A DNA stretch of 64,000 bases, taken from the NCBI GenBank assembly GCA_022494885.1, contig JAGVSM010003728.1, positions 1 to 64,000 on the forward strand, written 5' to 3'. The stretch comes from Micrasema longulum. Lineage: Eukaryota; Arthropoda; Insecta; Trichoptera; Brachycentridae. The notes under the pieces are model-generated. The model saw only the letters and a program-made list of their open reading frames with translations, was not told where the DNA came from and made no database searches. Positions 44,195-58,251 of the stretch are shown piece by piece (the first letter of the stretch is position 1; each line of letters starts with the position of its first letter). The translations under genes and the position numbers were made by a program.

Positions 44195-45860
44195 GGACTT
44201 ACTCATATTCCTGTCATTGGCTGGTTTATGAGATCAATAAACAGTGTTTTCATATTTGCCGAGAAGTTTTGTTAATAAATTTCATGAAAATTATCAATCT
44301 TGGAGTTTTACTAAGAAGTATCCGTAAAAAAAAATCAAAATCACGAAATAAAATCAACTAATTTTGAAATAAATCGTAATTTTTCCTGTCTTCATTTTCA
44401 TATTTCTTTTTTCAATATTTTTTGTAGCGGTGTCTTTACCTTTTTTTTACATGTATTTTTTTGTACATAATAATATAAACCTTATCAACGGAATATTTTT
44501 TAGAGAATCAAATCAAACAAATCAAATTTCCGTTACACTATTTTGGACCATGTCTACAAATTAACACAAGACGAAGGTGCTACAGAATTTAAACAAAGTT
44601 AATTTTGTAATTCGTGTGCTAACAAAAATACAAATAAGGTACTTACAGTCCATTGTAATCCTATCCAAGTTTAAACAACATTTGCTTTATGTGCCCGTAA
44701 CAATAAGTTTTCATATTAATCAAATGTACGTGCTTACGCAAGCAAAAATTAAGGTTACTTGGTTTACCAAGAAGCACTAACACATAAACGTAGGCTTATT
44801 AAATATTCGAAAGCACCATACTTACGTTTTTTTTTAAAAATCTACTGTTTTTTTTTATATTCTTTTGAACAAAAAATACTTTTGCTTTCACCTCGTGTTT
44901 ATTTCATAATAAAAATTAAAACTTCAGCTCTTTTGAGACGAGTTGCAAAATTCTAAATTAAAATTAAAACCAGTTTATAAAATGATGAAATATAACCGAA
45001 ATGGGAATAAACCGCCCTTAAGTCCACAACCCAACACGATGTCAGGTGTTTTCAGTCATTACCAACCCTAACGGATTATTTCAGGATTGTGCGAAATTTA
45101 TTTTCAGAATCACCCAACTTCAGAGCTTAATCATAAAATAAAGGGATTTTAAAGTTAGGATTAATAAATTAATAAAATGATTATAATCTGAAATTCTGTT
45201 TTTATTATTTATAAGATTTTGCTTAGTATATTTGAAGTTTTGGTGTTTGACTTGAGTAAACTCTTATAAAGTTGTAACATAAATTATCCAAAAACGGAGT
45301 GAATAAGTAAGATATGATCAAAATTAATGTGGAACAATAAATGACTTTTTAAGTAATAATATAGATTCCTCTGAAATGTTAGAAAACATACATTTTTTTG
45401 TTCCACATTGACGAACTAGACGTAATTTATAGTTAAAGAGTCATCATCATGGAATTTTCCTTTAAATTCACCAATTAAGAACCGTTTTTTCAAAACTCGA
45501 CAATGGCTCGAAGCATATTTTTCAGGAAAGGGCTTTTTATGAATATCGTCAAATTGCGTGAACATTTTTTTTTCAGTTACGCCTTATAAATAAGTATGAA
45601 GGTTATTTTATTTATAATTTTAATGCAGTTTATAATTTTCTTTTGTATTTCATTAGCACCCAATATAAATGATTGAAATTTGTTAAAATAATAAAATATC
45701 AAGTTTTGAAAAAAAACGATAAGACTTTGACATTTTATTAAGTTGGTTTTCGGCCTGTTTTGGTGAGTTTTTTTTTCGAGGGATGGATGCGTCAAAAATT
45801 TAGACTAACTTAAAATATTATTACTCATTTTTGTAACATGAGGGTAAGATGATCAGACAA
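44195..45860. other. A+T-rich intronic stretch, no gene seen
   Basis: A short T-family-like scrap (CTGTCATTGGCTGGTTTATG) lies at 44212-44231. The open frames at 44577-44956 and 45577-45795 are A+T-driven and match nothing. Confidence 0.45.
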
Positions 45861-45861
45861 T

Positions 45862-46050
45862 GAGGTGCAATCGGGTTGTAGTCCCGTGACTAGTGAAACG
45901 GATTCACAAATCAGAGGTCAAAGGTTTGAACCCAACTCTACCTTAACTTGATTCCCATTTCCCAATAGTGAATTATTTACAACTCGTTGAAAACGATCCT
46001 TAAATTTAAATATTTTTATAAATCATAAGAACGCAAATATTTCCTTAAAA
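45862..46050 (+). mobile_element. tRNA-derived SINE, family C2, full length
   Basis: Head GGGTTGTAGTCCCGTGACTA and GGTTTGAACCCAACTCTACC (a drifted B box). The body ATTTACAACTCGTTGAAAAC and ATCATAAGAACGCAAATATT is followed by an A-rich tail. Confidence 0.8.
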
Positions 46051-47490
46051 AAAATACTCCTGTTGAGTCATATTAACCCTTCGATAAAGGTTTTTTAACA
46101 TTTGTCAAATATCTATTAAAAATCTCCCCGTGTAATTTAAATTCAGTACTCGTCAACAAAGTTTTTGATGTACTCAAAATATTTTTAAATAATCTACTTA
46201 ATTTTATAAATGTTTGGTTTGCGGTGGGCTGTTCAGTTGTTCACACCATGTATTATCACACACCTCGAGTATTTGTAAACACAGCCTGATCCATTGATCA
46301 ATAGAGCCTTCACTTAGTTAGGAATGTTCCAGTACTTCCGGAGTACCTACTAAGGCTGTATGGCATTCCAATTTGAATTTGGAATGTTCAATCAGTGTGT
46401 TGACGTTAACCTGTCTATTTCTCTTAAAAGGGATTCATGCTATGTCTTTAGGACATTTCAAATGATAAGCAGTGTAAAACATTTTAAGGGGTGTTTTTTG
46501 TCTGAATTAAAATTCAACCTTATTTAAAAATCAATTTCATATAAATTGAACTATTATTCATTGAGTTGGTATTTATTTTGAAGGATTTTATTTGCCTTAA
46601 GAAATTAATATTAAATCAAACACTGGTTTCAGTCTATTATTTAAGCATTTAAAAAATAACTGACTCGTTTAAATTTCACTTTTTCAATACGTTTATTAAC
46701 ATTAAACAATATAATAAATACTTCAAGGCATGCTGGCACGAAAAAAATTAACAATTCATTTTGAATATTAAAAATTGTAAAATAAAAATATTCAGGAATA
46801 AGAGTAAAAGGAAGTTGACTTCGCTGAACTTTCTTTCAGTAACATAAACTATGTCAATATCTGAAGAAACAGTCGAGTAAAGACATTGTTATTCCTACTG
46901 GCATTACTGTTGGTAGGCTGGTTCAGCAAACAAGAAGATAAAATGGCTTCAGTTGCCGATGGCTAAGGTAGTCATTAGGAACACACAGAAAAATATTCTT
47001 TATTACACCTGAGTTAATCGTAATATAATCATGGGACTCTCAAAGTCACCGTTCACCAGTAACTCTTAAGAGTGTCTTGCGGGACTCTTTGTCAGCAGCG
47101 CATTAAAGAAAGTTGGCAAAAATATTCCAAAGAAATACAAACTATATGCTGATTAATGAGAGGAGAAGAGGATGGTAATATAGAAGCCATCACGTTGTCT
47201 CCACCCTTCAGGATCCCCTCAATGCCCCTGTTTTTTTTATGAAGAGTATTTACAAAATTTATTTACAATTTATACAAATCAAAAATTTTTAATGCATTGA
47301 CTAAAGACTGTAACACACAACACAGTAAGAATATATAAAAAAAAAACAAAAAAATAATCTAAAAAATGAACGTAATATATTTATTTACTTAACACTTTAA
47401 ATACATAAAAGGGTGAGCATATTGCTTTAAGCCAATTTTCTCTTACCTACCCAAACCTTTCAGTTAGAAAAAATTACAAGTACACAAACA
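46051..47490. other. A+T-rich intronic stretch, no gene seen
   Basis: No coding feature recognised. 47230-47300 (T-rich, then TATTTACAAAATTTATTTAC) may be a LINE 3' end on the minus strand. Confidence 0.4.
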
Positions 47491-47494
47491 TATT

Positions 47495-47585
47495 CCAGTG
47501 CCTCGATTATGAACGCTATCTTCATCTGTATATATCGAGACGGTATACTTAACTTCTGCACTGTATCTTACCTCTGTATGTTCTA
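47495..47585. mobile_element. MITE fragment, family M (copy 4)
   Basis: GTGCCTCGATTATGAACGCT, ATCTTCATCTGTATATATCG and AGACGGTATACTTAAC repeat the left-end blocks seen at 43744 and 42675. Confidence 0.45.
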
Positions 47586-47589
47586 CTTG

Positions 47590-48950
47590 ATCGAAACAAG
47601 CCAATGAATGGCTGCAAACAATTAGTCCGTGTTCTTTACGTCATAAACATTTAAAATAGTTCTTATTTATCTTTTTAATAGGCTTCTGTGATAGAAAGTG
47701 CCAACTTAAAAGCGATTATAAACTCGAACAAATCCCAATTCAAGCAAAAAAAAATCGCTTAAATATGATTTTTATATGCTTAAAGATCTTCTGCATTCAT
47801 CTACTGAGGTAGTACTGAGTGATTAAAAAGCTGACTCTCAATACGTTTTCTCAGAAAAATAGTAAAACAGATGGAAAAAATATATAACTGAATTATTTTT
47901 GAAATTTGCTATTTGTGAAACTTTAATTTAAAGGTGGAATATTTAACTATTTCTGAAATAGTACCTGAAGCGCACAACAGATCACCTTATCTCTATGAAA
48001 CTGATCGCGCTACTTACCTGTTGGCAGATAAACGCTCGAAATAGTCGGGTTTGCGGGATACGTTATACTCATTTACTTTGCCACCTAATCTTAAAACAAT
48101 GAATGCAATTCTCTACCTTGTACTAGGTTTTGCCACATTTATTGTTTGGAACTTCTCTGGCGACAGTCAGGATCAGATTAAATCCTGTGGTCAGGAGGGG
48201 CGCTTGACGTGTGTTCATGAATATAAAATGCGATTCAAGCGAAACTCATTGCAAAAATATTTTATTCGCAATCGCGGTGAGAATATAAAAAAACACATGC
48301 ATACACGATTAGTTCAGTTGTTATAATGCGGCTGGGAAAATATTGGTACCCGCGGCATGCATTGCAACATCTTAACCAGGGCCCAGTAGGTAGCAAATAA
48401 ATTTAAACGCCTTAACCTAGTCAATGTAGTATACACACATAGAGAAATGTGGTGTTACCAGTTACAAAAATTACCCAGATACGCTGTAGTTGGATTATCA
48501 TTTCAGGGACTTACGCACAGCTGGGTGCAAATTAAAAGACATGATGGTAAATTTAACTATTCAGTTCAGTTTAGTGCCAAAAATCAGCGTTTACTATACT
48601 GAATAATACAAATATGTTTTAATGATAGTTTTATGTATTTATGCAGTGCCTTACGCTTCACCTGGTGTGAATAAAGTTTTGACGATGACAATGATTCCTT
48701 TAACCGTTTTCTCTCCCTAAGAAACCGCTAACTTCAATTTAATCATCCTATTTCCAACGACCAACGACAGTGCAACGAAACCTTTAGAATAAAGTGTCCA
48801 CTATAAAGACGGTGCTTTGCCGTTAAATGAAAATCTACTCAGATGCTAAAGATAGACAGACATGTTGTCACCGACTGTTACAAATCATTATTGAAAAAAA
48901 AAATAATTAAAATTGTTAAGGAATGTTTACGATCCTAATTGCTTACATTA
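47590..48950. other. Intronic stretch, no gene assigned
   Basis: A 91-codon frame at 48051-48326 includes a hydrophobic segment (LYLVLGFATFIVW) but matches no family recognised here and has no splice context. It is left unassigned. Confidence 0.35.
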
Positions 48951-48954
48951 TCTT

Positions 48955-49040
48955 ATTTTAATGTAAAAAAATGATCGAGATACGTTGCGATTGATAAACC
49001 GATTAATTGCCCTTTGCACCGTTATGTGCGGATAACATTT
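48955..49040 (+). mobile_element. SINE family B 3'-end fragment
   Basis: ATGATCGAGATACGTTGCGA, AACCGATTAATTGCCC and TTTGCACCGTTATGTGCGG follow the family B end. Confidence 0.6.
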
Positions 49041-49064
49041 TTCATTTTATTAGTTATATAACTT

Positions 49065-49765
49065 GTTTAATTATAATAATAAAAATACTTTATAGTTTTA
49101 TTCCACTCTTATTTATATTTTTTTTTTTATAAAGTGTTGCCAGTAACCGGATTTTGTCGTGACCAACACAGTCAGACTGGTGGGAGACTAAACAAATTAT
49201 GTTATATACAAGTGCAAGCAGGGGTTGTAAGAAATGTCCGTAGAAAAACTCAATTTATAACTTGTTTAAGTTTTGCTATTGACATAAAGCTTAGCCGAAA
49301 TCAAGTGAGGGTTACCACAAAAGCCCTTAAAGGGCACTACAGATTTAACAAATACCTTGCTGGAATGAACTTCTCCGAAATTTTTAGATGTAGCTTCTGC
49401 AGTACAGATGTGGAAACACCTATACACATTCTATATGGATGAATGCTTTACCATCATAAAAATAGCCTCATCCTCGGGGGATCACTGGTTAAACCTGAGG
49501 ATGTTAAAAAGCTCGCCCCCTACCTGATAGCCCGATACTTTACGGATCTGGACATGGAGGGGGAGATAAGGTCAAATGTAAACTCTCGCCTTCCACACAG
49601 TAGCCAGGCTCTATATAGACCTGACTTGGAGGGCAAGAATTTTTTACGAGGACCCGTCACAATAGATCTTCACAGATTGCAGCGACATCAAGAGCTTGCA
49701 AAGCACGGATCCCGACCTCTTAGAATAAATTTAAAAATATATATAACTGGTTTTTCCTAATAAAT
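49065..49765 (+). mobile_element. LINE with C-terminal Cys-His knuckle (copy 3, best copy)
   Basis: Open from 49302: ALKGHYRFNKYLAGMNFSEI, then FRCSFCSTDVETPIHILYG (the CxxC-H knuckle) with a stop in place of the final Cys codon region at 49440. It then reopens as HHKNSLILGGSLVKPEDVKK and LARYFTDLD-like, ending NLKIYITGFS at 49757. This is the extreme C-terminus of an I/Jockey/R1-related ORF2. The upstream stretch 49070-49255 is shared with 32655-32840. Confidence 0.85.
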
Positions 49766-50264
49766 ACAATATTTATTTAAATGGGCAGAGGTTCATTGTT
49801 TCAGGTCACGAATAGCTAGAAAATTCCTGTGTTTAGGCAAGGTTTTCTTTTTTACATGTTTTTTTTATTGAATGATGCTAAAAAGTTCAAATAATGATAA
49901 TAATATTAAAATGTAACATGAATATTAATTTAAAAACATAGCGATTGTGATAAAAATTGAAGCATTGTATGGATGGGTGCGCGTCAATTGATTCGAGGTT
50001 CGAGAAAGATGGATTACAATTGAAGTTATTTATTAAGTAGATACACATGAGATACATCCTTACAATTTTGTACAGAAGAGGAGCTGGTGGACGGGCGACA
50101 CGAAACGACAAGATGAAATATGCATGTTCTGTCGCTGCACGACGTTTAAATACTTGTCCGAGCTGACGTTGCGTCGGGTTACGAGTTGCGAGCCAAAACG
50201 GTGTTCGGCCCTATCAACTCTACGGCTTGATGGTGATGACCTACACAGTATAAATATCAATTCA

Positions 50265-50495
50265 AAAATATACCTTAATTTGTTACAACAAAGAGGGAAA
50301 CATTTTAAAGAAAGGAATATGGAAGTCGAGGCATTTAAAGGGCTTATGACCTGTAATTGGCTGGTTTAAGTAGCCACTTTATACACTGAGTAACATTCAC
50401 CATTTTGTCTATGTTTAAACATTAACATTTCCTCGAATCTTCCATCTGTTGACTTTGTAAAGTAAAAGAGCTAAAACCTTTATCATGTGGGTGTA
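50265..50495 (+). mobile_element. T-family fragment (copy 5)
   Basis: TTTGTTACAACAAAGAGGGA, GGGCTTATGACCTGTAATTG and TCTTCCATCTGTTGACTTTG, ending at CTTTATCATGTGGGTG with no inverted tail visible. Confidence 0.65.
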
Positions 50496-50499
50496 TCGG

Positions 50500-51404
50500 C
50501 AATAATAAAAATTGAAGCATAAATATAAATTAAAAAATATACCATTAATTGTTAAAAAAATACATATAAATTAAAAAATAAAATAAATAAATATCAGATG
50601 TATATTGTATTAAACCATAATATTTCCAACGAGTTTTTGGCAAAACCTACCACGTAGGTACTCAAAATTATTATGTTATTGATTTTTTAATTTTTTTTAA
50701 TTACCAGTACCATTTGAAATATATAAAATTTTATGCCTTAACTTTGCTACAGCCATTTTCATGAAAGTAATGTAATTAAACATAAACTGCTTTATAAAAT
50801 GCTTATCTTCTCTTGTGTTGGTAAAATATTTGCGTAACAATGTGAGGATACAGATTTTTTTCGCCGGCTTGTTTTAAAAACAGGATCGTTACCATTTATC
50901 ACCTTGTAAGGGCTATCTCGGAATATAGGGGTTGGAAATATATATTTAAACATTATTCAACTGTAAATAAGACCCTTTCTCGTGTACGTAACGTGTACCT
51001 GCGTAGGCTGATAAAAATGATGGAATTAAGATGTTTATATTACACGCACCTATCGTTGAATTATAAACTATGGCGTAATATTAAATAGAAGCTTTACAAG
51101 CGCGTTAATGATGTTATTTTTATTCGTGGGTGCCTTGATTGTCTTGCATCTTTATTGGACTTTCGTCATGATTAGACGTGACTCTACGCTCAACAATGCT
51201 GAAAAATGACATAAAATAATAAATTACAATATTTTAAAAACCAATACAGCAAAATATAACGTTATTTTTTGAAAAAAGTAGGGAATTGGTCACAATCTTA
51301 AGTAGGAGAAACCGAGGAGGATTGAAATAGTTTTAACATTACCTAGTATATCTCGGCCTTAAATAGACGTACCTCAATGACCTTTATATTTTAACGTTGC
51401 TTAT
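50500..51404. other. A+T-rich intronic stretch, no gene seen
   Basis: No coding, RNA or repeat feature recognised. Confidence 0.4.
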
Positions 51405-51540
51405 ATTTTTTTATTTGTTTATTTTTCCATGCACATATTAATTATATGGATATAAAATTAAAAAATACACTTTAGAAAAATACATCTTTAAATAAGGCTA
51501 TACCGTGAATTGGAAAAAATGCCCACAAAGACTACAGCGT
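51405..51540 (-). mobile_element. LINE 3' UTR fragment, minus strand
   Basis: TTTGTTTATTTTTCCATGCA, AAATACATCTTTAAATAAGG and GGAAAAAATGCCCACAAAGA match 52495-52610 and 21715-21830. Confidence 0.6.
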
Positions 51541-52479
51541 TTATCTACGCTATATAAGTTGAACAAAATAACAGGAAAAAATAATCGGAATCGATGAGAA
51601 AATCGGCTGAAACTGAAAAAACTCCCTTCGTTACAACTCTCCTAGTACTGATGTAAGTTGAAACAAAGATCAGGGTAAGTTGTAACAGTTTTGGTATTTG
51701 GGTATTATCATTATTTTTTCAACATAAAAACAATACTTTTTTTAAATATAAGAAAAATTATTTAGAAAAATACGCCTGAAACAAATTTAACTGATGAAAT
51801 CAACCGTTGGTATGTTCATCAGTAGAAATATGTTGGTAAGGCTTTATCGTACAGTCATCATAAATTATAGGAAAAAAGTCTTTCGTACACATTGATTAGG
51901 CATTCTAAAATCAAAAAAAATTCAATTCGGTCTACAAATTCATACCACAAAACATTAAAGTAATAAAATAAATAAGAGAAGAGAGTTGAAACAAACTGTT
52001 TAGACTCTCTTAGTCCCAAAAAATCAGGCCTTGTTCAGAATAATGGCTTTTAACATTTAAATTAGAAGCGTGCTATAAAAAAAAAATATCACGCTTTAAA
52101 ATTTAAATAGTCAAAACATACCGAAAATAATATCGCGTCAGCTTTCACATAATACGTAGCAAATAACAGGCTATCAAAATATTGTCCAAAAACATACTTT
52201 TGGTATTTTTTTCGTCTAGATGTCGTATACACACAACCACTCCCTGTAGACTGCTATTGCTGACTTCATCAACTGGCACGTGAAAAATAACACTAAATGC
52301 TCGATGTTGCCAGTTCGCCATCGATTATAGATTTCTCGAAATCGCGGTAGTTTCAAATCTCTTTTGTTACAACTCTCCTCGGTCTCCCCTACATACATCA
52401 ATAATTACACTGAAAGTTATCATCTAGGGTCATATTTATGGCAGTTACAAAAAAAATAAATGAAAAATACAAAAATGGA

Positions 52480-53078
52480 ATTCTTTTTTGCTTTATTTGT
52501 TTATTTTTCCATACATATATTAATTTACATAGAACTATAATTACAAATATACATCTTAAAATTAAGCTATAACAGGAATTGGAAAAAATGCCTACAAAAA
52601 CTACCGCGTCTGAGCGTGGACCATTCCTTTTTTAATTACTAAATAGTTTATAGCCCATATATATGGTATGACATGACCACGAGAAGAAAGAAAAGAAAAG
52701 TAAAATAAAAACCAAATTAACATATGCTGATCTTACAAAAATATTATTTATTTGCAGTATGCATTTATTTTCAATTTTAATTAATTTTTTTTTTAGAGGA
52801 TGTGTCTATCTGCTCCTTTCATGCTTATTCAAGACCTCAAACCTACTCTTAACTTTACCAGTGATTTAATGTTTTGTAGTTCCTCGGTTAAAATATTGAA
52901 GGATCTTGGACCAACATGTAAGAAGTGCCTCTGTGCGAACTTAGTTCTGCATCCTGTAACTGATAGTACACTATCAGATTTATTACTAATACGATTTAAA
53001 TTAAAACTAAACAATTCTCTTTCCAAGGAAACATACTGGCTCCTGAAGCATAATACTAATTATCTTAACTTCACTTTA
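52480..53078 (-). mobile_element. Jockey/R1-like LINE, C-terminus and 3' UTR, minus strand
   Basis: The minus-strand frame (53026-52829) reads LSVTGCRTKFAQRHFLHVGP then RSFNILTEELQNIKSLVKLR, the C-terminal motif of R1/Jockey-like proteins. The 3' UTR, shared with two other copies, runs down to the T-rich end at 52490. It is strongly 5'-truncated. Confidence 0.75.
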
Positions 53079-53166
53079 CAAAAATGATCAAGATACGCAG
53101 CGAATGGTGAACCAATTTAGTACCCTATGCACCTTCAGGTGCCAAAAGGGAATGATGATGATGAAA
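53079..53166 (+). mobile_element. SINE family B 3' end
   Basis: ATGATCAAGATACGCAGCGA, CCCTATGCACCTTCAGGTGC and AAAAGGGAATGATGATGATG. It abuts the LINE at 52480-53078. Confidence 0.75.
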
Positions 53167-53169
53167 TCT

Positions 53170-56100
53170 CTTTCTTACTTTAATATATTATTTTTAAATG
53201 TGTTTATTTCATAATAAAAATATACATTTTTACAGGCTTGAGTGCATTTCACCTCTTTAAATAAATAAAAACATGTTTTGAGCGTAAATGTTAAAAAATA
53301 AATAATAAAGATTATATTATATCATACTTGTCAATCGCATGTTATTCGAAATTACAAAACAAAATAAAATAAAAATATACACCTTTCTTTATTTAAAATA
53401 TATAGAAAATAAAGTTTGATATATTTTATGAACTATTAGTATTAAAACGTTTATCGCGATCTGCTTTTTAAAAAAAAAATGGTTGAGGAAAATAATTGGC
53501 ATTGTAATAAATGTATATAATATATTTTAATTAGCGAGAATTCCAATTTAAAAAAAAACATTCTATGCATATTAACATGTATTAAACGTAAATCCACGGT
53601 AATCCTTATTAATTTTAAATATGGTCTTAAAATTATTAAGAAAACATTTCATTTACATCAGATTCTGAGCCAACAAACTGTTAATTATTTTTTCAAGTGT
53701 GAAAATACTTTCTTTTTTTTTATCATTCCTATAAAGCCTATAAAGTTGTAACTTAATACTGAACCTACTTGATGCTTCGTGCTTTCACGAATTTTGCAAG
53801 GACTTAATAAATTAACCGGTTACCTTTGGGATACCTGAAGGCATTTTCCAGGATTCTGAATGAGCTTTTGGGAGCTTTATTCCCAGACAAGGTGCTGTGT
53901 ACCATTCAAGTAATCCTAAGGGTCTTTTGACACAGAATGTAGCCTTTCCTAGCTTGCATATTATACCCTTTCAAAAGTTTTTTCAGCGGAAAGAAACTCA
54001 AATCATGCTTCGGTGGAGTGGTTTCTATTTAGTGTAAGTAATTCTGTTAGTTGCAAATGAAAAATGACCTTTTCCTGTAAACGAAAGAAAAAACGGTTTT
54101 AACTGTTGTTAAGAGACCTTTTTTAAAAAAGAAACCAATTTATGCAGATGTTCAAACAGTTTTGGTAAAATAACGTAAGTCGGTACATTCACAAAGACTT
54201 TTCATTAGCGATCACTTCATACACCTTTACATTCATAATCCTGCTTTATTTATCCTCTCTACTCAGCGCTATGCAGAAAAGGTGTTTTTGCACCCAGAAA
54301 AGTGACAAATACTTTTCTTTAGTGGAGGGGTAGCACAATTTCTAACACATCCCGAGACCCCTAATTCTAATACCTTATCTAGCGCGGTGGCGGTCCCTAT
54401 AAGGGCCGCTTTCTGACGTCCGTAACAGTGTTAATTGTTATTGTTTAGATCTAATAAAATAAAATACTACTTCACTTTGTCTTTGCAAACAGACTTTGTT
54501 TCCTCTGCATTTATGTCTTCTTTGGCACGGGTTTTCTCAGGGAAAATTTCATTGTTACCTTAATTGTACAATGTGTTCTTGTAAAGTATCAAATAAATCA
54601 TTTAAATCCATATATTTTTGCATGTACGCATGCTGATTATTCCGGATTTAGAAATAACATATCTCCGAATAATTGTTAAATTGAGTCATACATTGTACTT
54701 TTTTAATTTTTCTGCTTTTTACGCTTATTACACTCAGCGTGTACATCCCTAGTCATTTTTAAGCTGTTCATTCACTCTATGTGGCCTAACCAAGACAGCA
54801 ACCTTTCTTTAATTCTGTTGATAAACATTGTCTCAGCTTTGAATTTTGCACGGATATCAATATTTGTTCATCTACCATGAGTTTTGTTTACCACAAATTT
54901 GCCTGAGAAATCGCATTTGTTTTCCATGTACATGAGCGTTTGTACCAGAAGTCCACAGTGAACTGCTCATTTTGCCTGCTGCAAGAAACATTTATTTGCC
55001 GAGGTTAAGTTCGATGAACTGTACACCATTACCCCGTCACTCACCCTCCTTTCTCAGTATTTCAATCTCTAATAAACACGCTTCCTGAGATCTTCTAAAT
55101 TATCTTTCTCTCAACACCGAAACTGTGATTCCGGGGGCTGCTTCTGTAGGACCTAGTAACGTCGGCGTCGCGACGCTAAGAGTTGCAATAATATATAAAG
55201 TATTAATATTCCGAGTCACGCTCGTGACTTTAATCATTTTCCTGCATGAAGTCGCGTGCTTGGAACGTGACACTTCTGTGTGAATAAACTTAAACTCGCA
55301 ACTTTCATAATAGAGAAATTTTCCAAGGTATTTTGCATTTTGTTCGGAACTGGGTGTTAATAAATTTGCCACTGAAAAGTATTTCTCATCTTTACAGGAA
55401 CAGAAAAGTTTGTTTTTATTTACGTAACGGCTGTTGATACAAATTAAAGAAGAATTTTTTTATGATGTACTAAATATTTTCTCAATGTAGAACTCGAATT
55501 TGAATCTTTTTGAACAGGAATTATGATCTCCTGGATATTTTTTTCAAACATACAAACTAATACCTGTATTTTACCTTTACCAGCATAAAGATTTTGTTGT
55601 ATACCCATATTTTGGTTAAAAATAATAATATGCTGATAAGCGAGTGAACTGCCTAATTGTAATCATCCCTGAAATCTATGACGATTGTTGATTGTTGATT
55701 GGCCGGCTCTTTAGCTATACAAGATTTTGATAGAAGTGGCTTATTTTTTGTCTTGTTTATTAAAAAAAACGAGGTTTTTCTTATTTAAAATGTCCATAAC
55801 ATTTTTTGTCTACTCTGATTATTGAATGGTGATCATATCAGAAAAGTATTTTCTGACAATCTGTAATCCAGACGTAATCACTGATCACACAAGTAAGCAT
55901 ATGTATTTTGGGTACTTGTACTTCAGTGTTAGTATAAATAAGATTAATAATATTTAGATTGAGTCAATTTTTAAGTAGTGACAAAAAGTTCTGAAACCGA
56001 CATTGATATTTGTTTTTTTTTAGTGATTTTACCAAAAATGAACACGTCGTTAAATTATTAAATGGAATTTTTTATGGCATAAATACAGCATAATCAAACA

Positions 56101-56335
56101 CGCTAACCACGTGCCAGGACAACTGTTTAGTGGTGTCGGCGTTGGTTTGATTCAATAATCTGGTGAAATAAAATAAATGTTAATTACAGTATCTCCATGT
56201 TTTTCTTTTCATTTCAATAAACGTATCTAAGCCTTCATTATCTTTTATGTAATTATTTCTTATATATTTTTTTTATTATTATTATTTGTGTAGTTTTCTT
56301 TGATTCGTTGTTATTTATTGATCAATAAGATTTTT
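53170..56335. other. Intronic stretch, no gene assigned
   Basis: Long, largely unique sequence. 53780-55380 has a higher G+C content than the rest and few repeats. The 90-codon minus frame at 55100-55372 matches nothing. 54320-54470 has a faint tRNA-like look (TAGTGGAGGGGTAGCAC, then CTAATTCTAATACC), possibly a decayed SINE. Confidence 0.4.
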
Positions 56336-56339
56336 ACAA

Positions 56340-56620
56340 TAAAAATATTTATTTATTTATTAACAGTTCAAAGAACCTCTTACAAAATTGTTTTACAAAA
56401 TGTTTTACAGCCGTGAACCGATTTCAATGTAAAATGACAACATACAATATAAAATTTCTTATTTTAATAGATATTTAAAACTAAATAATTAAATGAAAAG
56501 AAAAAAAAACAAAAGAAAAGTGTTCTGAGTTATAAAGTCAAAGTAAAACAGAAAAGTAGAGTCCGTAAAAAAAACAGTAATTATGAGAAAAATTTGGCTT
56601 CAACCCGCCCGTTCCAGCAT
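56340..56620 (-). mobile_element. Probable LINE 3' end, minus strand
   Basis: ATATTTATTTATTTATTAAC, the inverted form of an AAAT-type tail, is followed by a G+C-richer body ending near AACCCGCCCGTTCC. No coding part was recognised. Confidence 0.35.
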
Positions 56621-57414
56621 TGCAAATTGAACTTAATTAATTTATCTTAATTTATATTTATTTTTAAAACATTAATTAGATTACTTAGCATTACATACAT
56701 TTAAATTCAATAAGATAAAAAGAGACAGTGATTATCAGGCAATAATTTCCTAACCTCAGGTTACCACACAGTGACTCTAGGAAGTTAAATATTATATGAA
56801 ATTTTAAAATATGTTTTAAAAAGTTGTGAGTACTCAACTTACAATAAAAATAATTGCCAGCAATAATATTCGTGTCTATCTAGAGTGTTCCAACAATGTT
56901 ATTAAAATACTTTTTTTGATAAATCTGTCTATCAAACTGGCAGAATTGTTTCAGTAAAAACACTCATGGATATACGTTTAAAAAGCATCTGGTTTAAAAT
57001 GCAAAGTGGTAATTTAATTTTTAACCGTCTCAATTTTACTTGAATGTAGAAAAATCAAACCCATGACCTATTTCATTTAAAATATTTATACTAGGTTAAA
57101 AAAAGGATACGTTATTTGTGTAAAATCGGGTGAGTTACGTAAATATTTAATTTGGGTACAAATTCAATTAACCTTCATTCGGATTACTTGGGTCGAATTA
57201 ACTGGCACCTTTCACCGTCAATATTAAAAGGTCGATTTTTTCTTAAGCTTTATACACGATCCTAGCTGTTCAGCGTATTTTCATAATAAATGTAAAATTA
57301 AATACTACTTTCTATTCATAAGATATGATGATTTTATTTTTAACACCATTCATTGAATAAAAATATGTAATTCAAATGAATCAATAAAAAAAAATGTCAT
57401 TTTATTTTTCTGAG

Positions 57415-57720
57415 AGCATTTATTTATTTATACATTTTATCATTTAAGATACGTTTTTTGTACACTTTTCCCAGCTAACAAGGGTACATACCCCGTTCTA
57501 AGCTAGGCAATACCATTTAAATGTATAATAATTAACGGTTAAGTTAGAAGAAAGAACTGACAAATGAAATATAAACTTACTAGTGTAAACACATCTTTAT
57601 GCATACACACATATTAAAATATACATACATCCATTTATATACATAAGCTTTTTGTTGATGTTCCTGTTTGGGTGTTACTTATCCGTAGGTTTTTAAATGA
57701 CAGTTAATTTTACAAGCAAG
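57415..57720 (-). mobile_element. Probable LINE 3' end, minus strand
   Basis: ATTTATTTATTTATACA and then GGGTACATACCCCGTTC. The layout is the same as at 56340; no protein motif seen. Confidence 0.3.
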
Positions 57721-58251
57721 GGAAGGTCTTATGAATGAGAAAATAAAAAAATTAAATAATCTGTAAAGCAATAACTGTTTAATTTCATAAAAACTGTGTT
57801 AAATTACTTTATTCTTAGGTGTATTTTATATTTATTTAGTTATTGACTGATTTATGCAGTCCATGCCAACAACGGTAAACACAATATCTTATAATAAATA
57901 CAGGTACTTATCAAATTAAAAACAATGAAACAATATTAAAGCAAGGACAAAAAAAAATACTATCTCAAGACAAGATCCGGTCCATTTTAGTAGTTTTTTA
58001 ATCTTTATAGACTTACATCAAAAAAGTCCAGATCTTGTCTCGAGCATATTTCATTAATAGTTTTATTAATGCACATGTATTTTTTGTTTTAGATCCTGAC
58101 AAACGAAGAATCTCTTTAATTTAGTCAGGACATTTTTGTCTCATAGTACATGTGTTATTTTATATAATAAAAAAACAAAATTGACTAAAATTTAAAGATT
58201 TTTTCAATTATTGTAGATATTAGCTGCAGTGCAGCAGATCCCCACCCACTG

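Noticed and set aside
48051..48326. 91-codon frame with a hydrophobic segment
   Set aside because: No recognised domain, splice context or second copy. Kept only as part of an unassigned stretch.
49912..50247. Solo LTR (TG...CA ends, G+C-richer stretch at 50080-50240)
   Set aside because: No target duplication at either candidate left end and no second copy in the window.
57960..58045. Hairpin from CTCAAGACAAGATC and GATCTTGTCTCGAG
   Set aside because: The inverted match is about 15 bp with a 45-bp loop. It could mark an element end, but no borders or copies support this.
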